Part shown: positions 49,365 to 60,970 of the stretch, one piece after another | Position numbering within the stretch: position 1 is the stretch's first letter | How the letters are laid out: each line of letters opens with the position of its first letter | Origin: Campylobacter concisus | GTDB taxonomy: Bacteria; Campylobacterota; Campylobacteria; Campylobacterales; Campylobacteraceae | Assembly: GCF_003048595.2 (NCBI RefSeq) | Contig: NZ_CP049270.1 | Span: 1,612,001 to 1,676,000 of the forward strand | Reading direction: 5' to 3' | Length of the DNA: 64,000 bases | Translations under genes and position numbers: made by a program | Notes under the pieces: generated by a model | Database searches by the model: none | Told to the model about the DNA's origin: nothing | The model's input: only the letters and a program-made list of their open reading frames with translations

Positions 49365-50158
49365 CGAGGCTTGTTGATTTTTCTAAATTTACCTCAGTTA
49401 GGATAGGTGGCGTTCATAAAATTTTCGAGGTAAATAGCCTTGAAGACCTAAACTCGCCTCACTTTTTAGGCGCTGTGATGATAGGCGGGGGCAACAACCT
49501 TCTTATCTCGCCAAATCCCCCAAAAATGGCGATGCTTGGCAAGAGCTTTGACTATATAAATTTAGAACGTATCGGCGAGAAAATTTACCTTGAGATAGGT
49601 GCTGCGACAAAATCCGCTAAAATTTATAACTTCTGCAAACAAAACAACATAGCTCACCTTGAGTTTTTAAAAAATATCCCAGGCATGCTTGGCGGACTTA
49701 TAAAAATGAACGCTGGACTGCTTAAATTTAGCATAAGCGACAACCTCACGCATGTGCGTCTGGCTCGTGGCTGGGTGAGCAAAGATGAGATAAGCTTTAG
49801 CTACCGCCACAGCGGCATAGATGAGGCCATTTTGGGAGCTAAATTTGAGCTTTCTAGTGGCTTTGACGCGAGCGTTTCTGAAGCTATAAGCGCAAAAAGG
49901 GCAAATCAACCAAAAGGTGCTAGCTTTGGCAGCTGCTTTGTAAATCCTGAGGGACACTTTGCAGGGGCGTTGCTTGAGGCAGTTGGACTAAAGGGACACG
50001 TGATCGGCGGAGCGAAATTTAGCGAAGAGCACGCAAATTTTTTGATAAATTTTAACCACGCAAGCTTTGAAGACGCCACTAGCCTTATAAATTTGGCTAG
50101 AGCTAGAGTTTTAGAGAAATTTGGCGTAGAGCTTAAGACTGAAGTTTGCATTTTATAA
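49361..50158 (+). CDS. murB: UDP-N-acetylenolpyruvoylglucosamine reductase
   Basis: 265 residues starting GTG inside the fliQ stop. FAD-binding region GGGNNLLIS (about 43-51), IPGMLGGLIKMNAG with the substrate loop, FSYRHSG and the C-terminal PKGASFGSCFVNPEG with the catalytic serine/cysteine region place it among the shorter type II MurB enzymes. It reduces UDP-GlcNAc-enolpyruvate to UDP-MurNAc. Confidence 0.92.
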   Translation: MTRLVDFSKFTSVRIGGVHKIFEVNSLEDLNSPHFLGAVMIGGGNNLLISPNPPKMAMLGKSFDYINLERIGEKIYLEIGAATKSAKIYNFCKQNNIAHLEFLKNIPGMLGGLIKMNAGLLKFSISDNLTHVRLARGWVSKDEISFSYRHSGIDEAILGAKFELSSGFDASVSEAISAKRANQPKGASFGSCFVNPEGHFAGALLEAVGLKGHVIGGAKFSEEHANFLINFNHASFEDATSLINLARARVLEKFGVELKTEVCIL

Positions 50159-50166
50159 GGATGATG

Positions 50167-50655
50167 ATGAGTGAGTTTTTAGCAGAAGTTTTAACACTTT
50201 CTATTTTATTTATTATGATTGGTTTTTATGCCGTTTATAGGGCTAAAAAGGCGCAAAGCGAGCATGAGAAAAATGTGGCCAGTTATGATAAAAATCTGCT
50301 AAATTTTGCTCAAATTTTAGGTGTGCAAAACTACATCGACCTAGTTAAATTTGATGAAATTTTAGCCCAAGCCTTAAAAGAAAAACTAATTTTTAAATTT
50401 AATAAATCTACCTCGCAAGAGAAATTTATCTCTTTTATAAAAGATGAGAATTTCAAAACCAAACCCCAAATTTCTCAAAACAGTATCGATGAAGCTTTTT
50501 TAAATCTTTGCGCAAACTCGCTTGTAGAGCCGCTTAAGCTTGCGATACTAAAAAATGAAGATCAAATTTATGGATTTTTATTTGAAAAAGAGCAGCTTTT
50601 TGCTCTTATTGATAGCGCTGCGCTACTTGGCGAAAATATTATAATTTGCGAGTAA
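50167..50655 (+). CDS. Membrane-anchored protein of unknown function
   Basis: About 162 residues from the third of three consecutive ATGs, chosen because it lies 6 bases after the AAGG ribosome-binding site (an upstream TTG at 50146 would also be in frame). One N-terminal membrane span (LTLSILFIMIGFYAVYR) precedes a Lys-rich cytoplasmic part. No family recognised. Placed between murB and recA. Confidence 0.65.
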   Translation: MSEFLAEVLTLSILFIMIGFYAVYRAKKAQSEHEKNVASYDKNLLNFAQILGVQNYIDLVKFDEILAQALKEKLIFKFNKSTSQEKFISFIKDENFKTKPQISQNSIDEAFLNLCANSLVEPLKLAILKNEDQIYGFLFEKEQLFALIDSAALLGENIIICE

Positions 50656-50682
50656 ATCAAGTAAAATTCATCTCTTTTTAGA

Positions 50683-50688
50683 TAAAAT
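50683..50688 (+). promoter_or_regulatory. Probable recA -10 box
   Basis: TAAAAT within GATAAAATC, 29 bases before the recA ATG, preceded by T-rich DNA. No SOS box is visible, as expected for campylobacters, which lack LexA. Confidence 0.45.
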
Positions 50689-50717
50689 CAAGCCAAATTT
50701 CAACTATAAGGTAAAAA

Positions 50718-53352
<2,635 letters not shown>

Positions 53353-53354
53353 GA

Positions 53355-54218
53355 ATGATGAAAAAATTTTGGTTAGTTTTATCTATATTTGCAGCAAGCG
53401 TCTTTGCTAGAGAGAACCCATTTATGCCTATTAGCGAGCTAAATACAAGCGTTATGACAACAAATATCATAGAAAAATTTGATAGCTTTGATTCTCTTTC
53501 GTTTAAATTTCCAAGCGATGCGGCACTTTTACTAGATGTCACTATAAGATATAGAGCAAATGACGGCACCATAAAGGAAAAAAGACTAGCTGATATAAAT
53601 AAAACTATCGATTACAGCGATGAATTTGCTTTAAATAAGGTAAAAAATCCAGAACCAGTCGTGGCAAAAAAGCTAGATGTTTCAGTCACAATGGCAAATA
53701 TGCCTAGTCAAAAAGTAAGCACTCCTGTGATAATAGAAAAAAATGAAACTAAAATTTCAAATAAAGATAGAAATAAAACTTCAGATATGCCAACTCCAAA
53801 TGTTGTAGTAATCGATCTTAGCACAGACAAAACAAAAGAAACTACCATAAAGCCTGAACAAAAGGTGGTCGAAATAAAGATTGAGCCTAGTGCAAAGCCA
53901 GTTGATAGTGTCAAAAATGGAAAAGATGTTAAATTTCTAGGTTTTATAAGCTTTCTAGCCAACGACAAAGAGCTAAAAATCGCTACAAAAGCTAAGAATT
54001 TAAAGCATTTTACTTATGAGAAAAATAAGATCGTGCTTGACTTTGCAAGGCCGCCAAGAAGCTTTAAAACTAAGAGCTTAAAACTTGAAAATGAACATTT
54101 TAAAAATGTGATCATAGGCTGGCACGATAGATATTTCAGAGTGGTTTTAGAGCTTGATAAGATGCATAAATATAAGCTTGAAGCCGCTGAAAATGGATAT
54201 TTGCTTAAGCTTTTATAG
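53355..54218 (+). CDS. Periplasmic AMIN-domain protein
   Basis: 287 residues with a signal peptide (KFWLVLSIFAASVFA) and a low-complexity Lys/Thr middle. The C-terminal AMIN domain (about 195-287, LKHFTYEKNKIVLDFARPP, VVLELDKMHKYKLE) usually targets envelope proteins to septal peptidoglycan. It follows the FtsB-like gene by 2 bases, which suggests a division or wall role. Confidence 0.75.
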   Translation: MMKKFWLVLSIFAASVFARENPFMPISELNTSVMTTNIIEKFDSFDSLSFKFPSDAALLLDVTIRYRANDGTIKEKRLADINKTIDYSDEFALNKVKNPEPVVAKKLDVSVTMANMPSQKVSTPVIIEKNETKISNKDRNKTSDMPTPNVVVIDLSTDKTKETTIKPEQKVVEIKIEPSAKPVDSVKNGKDVKFLGFISFLANDKELKIATKAKNLKHFTYEKNKIVLDFARPPRSFKTKSLKLENEHFKNVIIGWHDRYFRVVLELDKMHKYKLEAAENGYLLKLL

Positions 54219-54256
54219 TTGAATTTTAAAAAGATTAGATTTTATAAAATTTCAAA

Positions 54257-54262
54257 TATAAT
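54257..54262 (+). promoter_or_regulatory. Probable xerH -10 box
   Basis: TATAAT in AAATATAATAC, 32 bases before the TTG start, in AT-rich DNA. Confidence 0.45.
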
Positions 54263-54294
54263 ACTTTTCAAAATAAAAATTTAAGGCTATTGGT

Positions 54295-55359
54295 TTGAAA
54301 TATCCGCTTGATTGTAAAGATAATTTTGAAAACTCATTTATATTTTGGCTCACTCGCTACGTCAAATTTAAACTTAGCTCACTTTCAAATAAAGAGCTTA
54401 GGGATCCAAAGGCACTTGCAAGTGTAAATTTCGCTCTAAGCCGCGAGATAAAGAACATTGATCAGCTTGATGGCTTGGTAAAAAGCGCGAGAAACGCAGG
54501 ACTTACTGGCATAAATACCTACTTTAATCCACTTAAAAAAATATATGAAACGATGAAATTTTACGAGCTTAGCAGCCTAAAGCAGATCGATGAAGAGCTA
54601 CTAAGCGAAATACTAGCTAGTACAACTGGCGGACTAAGCGATGCTAGTAAGAAAAATTACCGCATCTCAGTGATAAATTTCTTTGCGTTTTTAGACAAAC
54701 AAAACGAAGAGGATGGCAAGGCCCATGTTTTTGATATAAATTTAAAAAACTGGGGCGGAGTGAGCGGTAACAAAGGGCAAAAGTTGCCTGAGTTTATGGG
54801 CGAAGATGAGGTCAAAAAATTTCTAGATGCGATCGAAGAAAGTGACTTTAAGCAAAACTCAAATCGCAATAAGCTCATAATAAAAACGATAATTTTTACT
54901 GGCATTCGTGTGAGCGAGGCTCTAAATTTAAAGCGAAAGGACATCACTGAAGATGGCGATCTTTTTATCATTAGGATCCGAGGCAAAGGTAACAAATACC
55001 GTATCGTTATGATAAAACGTCACCTAATAGAAGCTCATCTAAATGCGATCGCAATAAATTATATCAACAAAGAAGGCTATCTTTTCATCAATAAAAAAGG
55101 CACCAGGCTTACGCAGGCTTATGTTAGCCGCATAGTTGAGCAAATTTTATTTAAAGCTGGCATCAGAAAAGAGAAAAATGGTGCCCACATGCTGCGCCAT
55201 ACCTTTGCAACGATGCTTTACAAAAAGCAAAAAGACCTTGTTTTGGTACAAGAAGCTCTTGGGCATGCAAGCTTAAATACCTCAAGAATTTACACTCACT
55301 TTGATAGCGACAAACTAAAACTTGCTGCAAAGGTAGCTGAAGATTTAGCGGGAGAGTAG
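54295..55359 (+). CDS. xerH: Chromosome dimer resolution recombinase XerH
   Basis: 354 residues, TTG start after TTAAGG. Catalytic residues are complete: FTGIRVSEALNL (Arg), the beta-hairpin Lys in IRGKGNKYR, GAHMLRHTFAT (His-x-x-Arg), LGHASLNTSRIYTH (His and nucleophile Tyr). Length and sequence fit the single-recombinase XerH/difH system of epsilonproteobacteria. It acts with FtsK at difH, which is often next to the gene; I could not delimit difH with confidence. Confidence 0.88.
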   Translation: MKYPLDCKDNFENSFIFWLTRYVKFKLSSLSNKELRDPKALASVNFALSREIKNIDQLDGLVKSARNAGLTGINTYFNPLKKIYETMKFYELSSLKQIDEELLSEILASTTGGLSDASKKNYRISVINFFAFLDKQNEEDGKAHVFDINLKNWGGVSGNKGQKLPEFMGEDEVKKFLDAIEESDFKQNSNRNKLIIKTIIFTGIRVSEALNLKRKDITEDGDLFIIRIRGKGNKYRIVMIKRHLIEAHLNAIAINYINKEGYLFINKKGTRLTQAYVSRIVEQILFKAGIRKEKNGAHMLRHTFATMLYKKQKDLVLVQEALGHASLNTSRIYTHFDSDKLKLAAKVAEDLAGE

Positions 55360-55677
55360 ATTTTGCTTCTTGTGTAAAAAGCCACAATAAACAAAGCTTT
55401 ATGAGAAAACTTATGCGTGATTTATAAATTTAGATAAGTCCACCTAGTAGTAAGATTTATTGGGATTTAAAAACATCTTTCATATAAATACAATGAAAAA
55501 ATGATGGCAAATTTTAAGAACAAATAGTAACTAAGAAATAAAAATTTAAAGCTCTAGTTTATATTTAAGATTAATAAAAAACCTTTTAAAAATTTATATC
55601 CCAAACCAACAATAGCCATTTTTATAAATCAATCATCAGATTTAAGGGCTAGTAAAATTTTACCAGCCTGCTAAATA
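55360..55677. other. AT-rich spacer between convergent genes
   Basis: 318 bp with no gene I can support. It holds only AT-rich DNA, a near-palindrome at the right end (separate entry) and possibly the difH site expected near xerH. Confidence 0.5.
55649..55671. terminator. Near-palindrome after the glycerate kinase gene
   Basis: GGCTAGTAAAATTTTACCAGCC is an inverted repeat with a single G-T mismatch per arm. It lies 7 bases beyond the kinase stop, between convergent genes, and likely acts as a bidirectional transcript end although the T-run is short. Confidence 0.5.
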
Positions 55678-56811
55678 TCAAAGTTTATTTGCTACTTTAA
55701 AGAGTCTTACAGCCTGCTCTGCTGTCATCTTTAAATTTCTAATCGCGACATCTTTTCTCATAGCTTCTTCAAGACTCACTGGCTCATTTAATATACAAAA
55801 ATAGGCATCAATCCCATTTTTGTGGCAGTCTTTGGCACATTTTTGTACGCTTCCAGCAAATGCGATCACTGGCTTATGATACTTTTTGGCTAGTTTTGCA
55901 ACCCCAGTCGGAGTCTTGCCCATTGAGCTTTGAAAGTCCATACGGCCTTCACCAGTGATGACTAGATCAGCCTTTTTGATCTCATCCTCAAGTGCGATGG
56001 TCTGCGTAATGATCTCAATACCTGGTCGAAGTTTCGCTCCCAAAAATGCCACGAATGCAAAGCCAAGTCCACCAGCGGCACCAGCGCCTTTTTGTATGTG
56101 AAATTTACTATTAGTCTTTTCCTTTACAAGAGTTGCAAAGTGTTTTAGCCCATCATCAAGCTCTTTTACCATACGGCCATTTGCACCCTTTTGAGGGGCA
56201 TAAACATGGGCTGCTCCATTCATGCCATAAAGCGGATTATCTACATCGCAGGCGATTAAAAATTCGCAATCCTTTAGCTCTTTTAAAGCATCTTCATCTG
56301 TAAACTCATAAATTTTGGCTAAATTCTCGCCTTTTCCTTCAAGCAAAGCACCATTTTTATCATAAAATTTAAAGCCAAGTGCGCTAAGCATGCCTGTACC
56401 AGCGTCATTTGTCGCACTTCCGCCGATGCCAATGATAAATTTTCTAGCACCTTTAGCAATGGCATCTTTTATCATCTGACCAAAACCAAATGTGCTAGTT
56501 TTTAGTGGATTTCTCTCGTCTGGATTTATGAGTGTAAGGCCAGAAGCACTTGACATTTCAAGTATTGCAAGGTCATCTTTTAGTGCATATCTAGCTAAAA
56601 TTTCAACTCCAAGTGGATTTTTAACTATCGTATCTATAAATTTCGCACCAAGTGCATCAGCCATCGCCTCTACACTACCCTCGCCACCATCTGCGATAGG
56701 TTTAACAACAACCTCGCAGCCAATCTCTTCTAGTCCTTCTTTTACAGCAAGGCCCGCTTCAAGCGAGCTAAGCGAGCCTTTTAATGAATCAATCGCAACT
56801 AAAATTCTCAT
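55678..56811 (-). CDS. Glycerate kinase (GarK/GlxK family)
   Basis: 377 residues with the family start AIDSLKGSLSSLEAGLAV and KPIADGGEGSVEAMADALGA, then GIGGSATNDAGTGMLSALGF, GAGAAGGLGFAF and VITGEGRMDFQS. It phosphorylates glycerate to a phosphoglycerate, feeding central metabolism. It overlaps the permease gene by 4 bases, so permease and kinase form a two-gene uptake and use operon. Confidence 0.93.
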   Translation of the reverse strand: MRILVAIDSLKGSLSSLEAGLAVKEGLEEIGCEVVVKPIADGGEGSVEAMADALGAKFIDTIVKNPLGVEILARYALKDDLAILEMSSASGLTLINPDERNPLKTSTFGFGQMIKDAIAKGARKFIIGIGGSATNDAGTGMLSALGFKFYDKNGALLEGKGENLAKIYEFTDEDALKELKDCEFLIACDVDNPLYGMNGAAHVYAPQKGANGRMVKELDDGLKHFATLVKEKTNSKFHIQKGAGAAGGLGFAFVAFLGAKLRPGIEIITQTIALEDEIKKADLVITGEGRMDFQSSMGKTPTGVAKLAKKYHKPVIAFAGSVQKCAKDCHKNGIDAYFCILNEPVSLEEAMRKDVAIRNLKMTAEQAVRLFKVANKL

Positions 56812-58202
56812 AAAAGCACCAAAGATAATATGTAAACGCTAATTATACCAACGATACCCATTATAAACGTCATAGCTGTTTGCGTGCGATATCCTTGTTC
56901 TGCGCTCATCTTGCTAAAATTTGTCACAACCCAGAAGTAGCTGTCATTTGCATGAGATACGCACATCGCACCAGATGCTATCGCCATGACGCAAAGTGCA
57001 GCCGAAAGCTCGGTCGTAAAGCCAAGTGTGTGCATGAGCGAGTTATCAGCACTAAACGCACCCATGATAGATGCTGTCGTGATGATAGCCACGGTCGAGC
57101 TTCCTTGGGCAGTTTTTAGTACGGCCGAGATAATGAATGGGAAGAAAATTCCTATCGCTTTTATGGCGGCTGCGTTTTCTTTTATGAAATTTACAAAGCC
57201 AGCCTCGGTAATAACGTTACCCAAAACACCGCCAGCTGCAGTGATAAATAGGATCGGTCCAGCAATCTTTAAAGATTCATTCGTGATATGGTCAAATTCT
57301 TTTATCTTTTTAGACTCAGCTAGTAAAAATACGCAAAAGATCACGCCGATTGCAAGAGCAATGATAGGATTTCCTAAAAACAAAAGTATCTTTGGCAAGA
57401 GAGCCGTTTTATCAAACATGCCTTGTTTTGCTAAAACATCGACAATAGAACCAATCGCCATAAAAATGATAGGCATGATGATAGGAGCAAGGCTCAAAAA
57501 TCCACTAGGTAGCGTGCCAAATTTCTTTAAAAGCTCTTCGTAACTAGCTGTGATAGTAGCGTCAGCATCTTTGTCGCTGATAGTCACGCTTTTGCCAACA
57601 CTCTTTGAAAAGAAATAAACAGCTATCAACACAGGCACTGAAACGACTGTTCCCATAATGATAACAAGGAGTAAATTGCCGCCAAGACCAAGTGTTCCTG
57701 CAGCTGCTATCGGACCAGGAGTTGGCGGGATGAAGACGTGAGAAGCGTATAGGCCGCCACTTAGAGCGACTGACATCGCGACTGGGCTTGCTGAAATTTT
57801 CTTATAAAGTGCCTCGCGAATAGAGTTTAAAACGACAAATCCACTATCGCAAAATACCGGAATGCCGACAACCCAGCCCATTATAAGCATAGCAAGCTCT
57901 GGACGCTTTTGTCCGACTAGCTTTACGACCATATCAGCTAGCTTTAAAGCAGCTCCCGTTTTTTCAAGCACAGTGCCGATGATCGTTCCAAAGATAATAA
58001 CGATACCGATACTCTTAAATGTGCCACTAAAGCCAACACCTATCATCGCTGGGATTTTGGATAGATCGATACCTGCGACGATCGCAAGAACCAAAGAAAT
58101 GCTCATAAGTGCCAAAAATGGATGCACTTTTAGCTTAGAGATCATAACGATCATAAGTATGATGGCTACAATAAAACAGACAATTAGTGAGATTCCGCTC
58201 AT
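56808..58202 (-). CDS. GntP-family permease, probably for glycerate
   Basis: 464 residues with about twelve membrane spans and the GntP-family signature VFCDSGFVVLNSIREALYKK, then SHVFIPPTPGPIAAAGTLG. The family imports gluconate or related sugar acids with protons. Coupling to glycerate kinase suggests glycerate as substrate. A 165-bp spacer separates it from pldA. Confidence 0.9.
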   Translation of the reverse strand: MSGISLIVCFIVAIILMIVMISKLKVHPFLALMSISLVLAIVAGIDLSKIPAMIGVGFSGTFKSIGIVIIFGTIIGTVLEKTGAALKLADMVVKLVGQKRPELAMLIMGWVVGIPVFCDSGFVVLNSIREALYKKISASPVAMSVALSGGLYASHVFIPPTPGPIAAAGTLGLGGNLLLVIIMGTVVSVPVLIAVYFFSKSVGKSVTISDKDADATITASYEELLKKFGTLPSGFLSLAPIIMPIIFMAIGSIVDVLAKQGMFDKTALLPKILLFLGNPIIALAIGVIFCVFLLAESKKIKEFDHITNESLKIAGPILFITAAGGVLGNVITEAGFVNFIKENAAAIKAIGIFFPFIISAVLKTAQGSSTVAIITTASIMGAFSADNSLMHTLGFTTELSAALCVMAIASGAMCVSHANDSYFWVVTNFSKMSAEQGYRTQTAMTFIMGIVGIISVYILSLVLL

Positions 58203-58367
58203 AAAAACTCCTTTGCTCTGAGATTTTGCTTAAGATTTTAGCAAAATTTGCTTGTATTTTTTCTAATATTTTTAAGTTTTTTGATTAATTAAATTTTTTG
58301 ACATATTTGAGTAAATTTATGACTATTTGCCTAAATTTAGCCATTTTATAAGTTTAAAATTTTTAGC

Positions 58368-59336
58368 TTATTTTAAAATAACAAAACCAAGACCAAATTT
58401 ATCAGTATGCCTATTATAATCAATCAAACTCTCGCCATATCCCGTAAAATACTGCAAATAGCCATAAACTCCTGTTGAGAAAATAGGAAACATATATGAA
58501 ATTTCAGCAGCACCTTTATTTGTTTTATAAAAATATAAGTTATTTCTTAGCATCAGGCTAAAAATGTGATCATTAAGGTTGTAGCTAAGCCTTACATCGC
58601 CATGCCCGATGTATTTTAATATATCTTTATTGTCACCCTTATTGCCCACTACCATCCAAGCTCTTGGTGAAATGCTAAGCTTACCAAAAACAAAATCACT
58701 TTGCACATAAGCTCTATTCCAGCTTCTTGAATTGCTACCATCTCGTCCATTTGACTCATGCAAAAGTCCAAATTTTAGGTTTTTTATGCCTATTTGCTCC
58801 AAATATTTTGGAGAAGCAAAATTTAGAAAAATTTCTGGCTGATAGTTCGTCTCACGAAATGGCGCAGATGTCCTTGTTATCTGCCACCAAGATGTCTGCG
58901 CGTAGGCTGCTACAAGGCTCTCTCTAAGCCCAAACAGGTCATAAAACAACGGCTTTGCAAGGCTTATTTGAAACTTAGTTTCAACGCTCTTTCGCTCATC
59001 GTTTGGCACATTTTTGGCATAAGTTACTGGCAAAAGGTAGTTAAATTTATAAAGCTCGATACCAAGTGCATTTTGTAAATTTTTATCACTTTTATCTTCT
59101 CTTAAAAGATCAGCTTGCTTTAGCTTCGCCTCTTTTGGCGCTGACTCGCTTGTTTGCAAATTTTGCATCACGTTTTGCTCGTTTAAAGAGCTTTTGGCTA
59201 GCTCTTTATAAATTTGCATCGCAGCCTTTATATCGCCACTTTGCTCCAGCTCTTGCGCCCTTTTAAAATCATCTAACCCACTTGCTATCAAAAAACTAAG
59301 ACTAAGACTTAAAAATAATAAAATTTTACTCATCAT
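58368..59336 (-). CDS. pldA: Outer-membrane phospholipase A
   Basis: 322 residues: signal peptide, a periplasmic helical extension (about 20-90), then the OMPLA barrel. Active-site motif HESNGRDGSNSRSWNR carries the His-Ser-Asn triad (H-x-S-N...N), and SWWQITRTSAPFRETNYQP is also conserved. It hydrolyses outer-membrane phospholipids and contributes to haemolysis in campylobacters. The start lies inside the mobA end (11-base overlap), so it is translationally coupled. Confidence 0.93.
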   Translation of the reverse strand: MMSKILLFLSLSLSFLIASGLDDFKRAQELEQSGDIKAAMQIYKELAKSSLNEQNVMQNLQTSESAPKEAKLKQADLLREDKSDKNLQNALGIELYKFNYLLPVTYAKNVPNDERKSVETKFQISLAKPLFYDLFGLRESLVAAYAQTSWWQITRTSAPFRETNYQPEIFLNFASPKYLEQIGIKNLKFGLLHESNGRDGSNSRSWNRAYVQSDFVFGKLSISPRAWMVVGNKGDNKDILKYIGHGDVRLSYNLNDHIFSLMLRNNLYFYKTNKGAAEISYMFPIFSTGVYGYLQYFTGYGESLIDYNRHTDKFGLGFVILK

Positions 59337-59901
59337 CTATCTTCTTTTCTTGGATTTTCTTTGCCATTTCGTATTCGTCAGGGAAATTTATGTTAAAAAA
59401 CTGCTCACTATCTTTAAAATTTACTACTTTGCATTTACAGCTTTTTCTCAAAAGTCCGATTTTATGCTCATTTTTTAAATAAAACTCATGAGCCAAAGTG
59501 GCAAGCCTTGGGCTAAAAAAACCACAAAGCGAGTGAATGTGCTCATTATCACTAGCCACAACCATGTCAAATTCATCTTTAAATTTAGCAAGCTCCTCTA
59601 AGCTTTTAAGATCAAAAAATGGCATATCAGCTGGTATCACAAAAATGCTATGATCAAAATTTTTAAGAATGGAGTAAAGTGCGAGCATTGGCGAATAGTT
59701 ATTGCTATTTTCATCTTTTATAAGCTTTAGTGGCGGGCTAAATTTCTCAAATTTTGAGCTTACATAAACTTCGCCAAAAACTTTGCTAAATTTCGCAACC
59801 TCATAATGAGTAAGCGTCTTAAAACCACCAAATGGCAAAAGTGTCTTATCTTGCCCCATACGCGAGCTTTTGCCACCTGCTAAAATCACGCAAGTTTGCA
59901 T
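59326..59901 (-). CDS. mobA: Molybdenum cofactor guanylyltransferase
   Basis: 191 residues with the nucleotidyltransferase start VILAGGKSSRMGQDKTLLPF, the metal-binding VIPADMPFFDLKSL and NINFPDEYEMA at the end. It attaches GMP to molybdopterin, making the cofactor used by formate dehydrogenase and nitrate reductase. It is coupled with pldA although functionally unrelated. Confidence 0.93.
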   Translation of the reverse strand: MQTCVILAGGKSSRMGQDKTLLPFGGFKTLTHYEVAKFSKVFGEVYVSSKFEKFSPPLKLIKDENSNNYSPMLALYSILKNFDHSIFVIPADMPFFDLKSLEELAKFKDEFDMVVASDNEHIHSLCGFFSPRLATLAHEFYLKNEHKIGLLRKSCKCKVVNFKDSEQFFNINFPDEYEMAKKIQEKKIDDE

Positions 59902-60086
59902 TGCTGTCCTTTTAATTTTATAAAATTACAAAAGTATAACCAAAATTTCTGCATGCTGGTTTTAAATTTATAGACAACTCATTAAAAGGCTTGTTAACTT
60001 GAGCGTATTTTAATAAAAACAAGAATAAACATGGCAAATTTAGCGGTAAACCAGCTACTACAACTCTTTCAAATTTATAGACGGCT

Positions 60087-60809
60087 TTATTTTTTATAAA
60101 TTTCAGCCCTCTCTTTTAAAAGACCAGTTTTTAAATTTGGCAAGGAACTAAGCTCGTCAAAAAGGCCAAAAAGTTTGTGTTGTGGTGGCAAGCTAAGATG
60201 AGTGAGCTCTTTTAGAGATAAAATGGGTGAATAATCTTTGCTTTTTAGCCTTGCTACTAAGATCACGAGGCTGGTAAGCCCTGGCATTGGGCGTAAAAAC
60301 TCTAAGCTATCTATGTGGATAAATTTTGGCGAAAGTCCGTCACCGCAGATCTCAAGACTCTTTAAATTCTGTAAATTTGCAAACAATGAGTAGTCATTTA
60401 TCTTTTGAAAATTCTCAACGCATAGATTCTCAAGTCCGGTTAATTTAGCGATCGGTGCTATACTTTTCACTCTTGCTCCTGAGCCTATAAAAAGAGATTT
60501 TAGATGAGAGAGGCTAGCCAGTGCGTCAAGCTCCTCGTATGAGCCCCATTTGATATGAAGGCTTTTTAAATTTCTTTGACAGCACACCGCATCAAGGAGC
60601 TCTTGCGGCATTTTTGTGCAAAAGTTAAGCTCGTTAAACGTGTCTGGCTCGCTTCTTAAAAATTCACACCACTGATCAAGCACGGCTCTTTTTTGCTTCG
60701 CGGTTTTATACTGTGGCGTAAAGCTATCGCCTAGCTGCGTGCAGCTTATGATAAGGCTTTTTTGCCCTTTATATTCGCTAACTTCGACGATAGTATCGAT
60801 ATTTTGCAT
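60087..60809 (-). CDS. Leucine-rich-repeat-like protein
   Basis: 240 residues with about five irregular leucine-rich repeats (LKSLHIKWGSYEELDALASL, LKSLFIGSGARVKSIAPIAKL, LENLCVENFQKINDYSLFANL, LKSLEICGDG, LTSLVILVARL). No signal peptide. LRR proteins bind other proteins; partner unknown. It stands alone between mobA and leuC. Confidence 0.7.
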   Translation of the reverse strand: MQNIDTIVEVSEYKGQKSLIISCTQLGDSFTPQYKTAKQKRAVLDQWCEFLRSEPDTFNELNFCTKMPQELLDAVCCQRNLKSLHIKWGSYEELDALASLSHLKSLFIGSGARVKSIAPIAKLTGLENLCVENFQKINDYSLFANLQNLKSLEICGDGLSPKFIHIDSLEFLRPMPGLTSLVILVARLKSKDYSPILSLKELTHLSLPPQHKLFGLFDELSSLPNLKTGLLKERAEIYKK

Positions 60810-60970
60810 TTTTAAATCCGAAATTTATAAATTTATGGTGATCAAAAACAAAAGCCGTAAAGTTTTAATATATTTGGATATCTCGGCGAAATTTTTACAC
60901 AAGATAAAAGATGCGATTTATCAAAGTGTGAAAATTTCTAACTTGTTCAAAGAGACTTAAAAGCTAACGT

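Noticed and set aside
60739-60960. Plus-strand frame of 73 codons opposite and beyond the LRR gene start
   Set aside because: It overlaps the LRR coding start, has no ribosome-binding site and unlikely composition; treated as chance.
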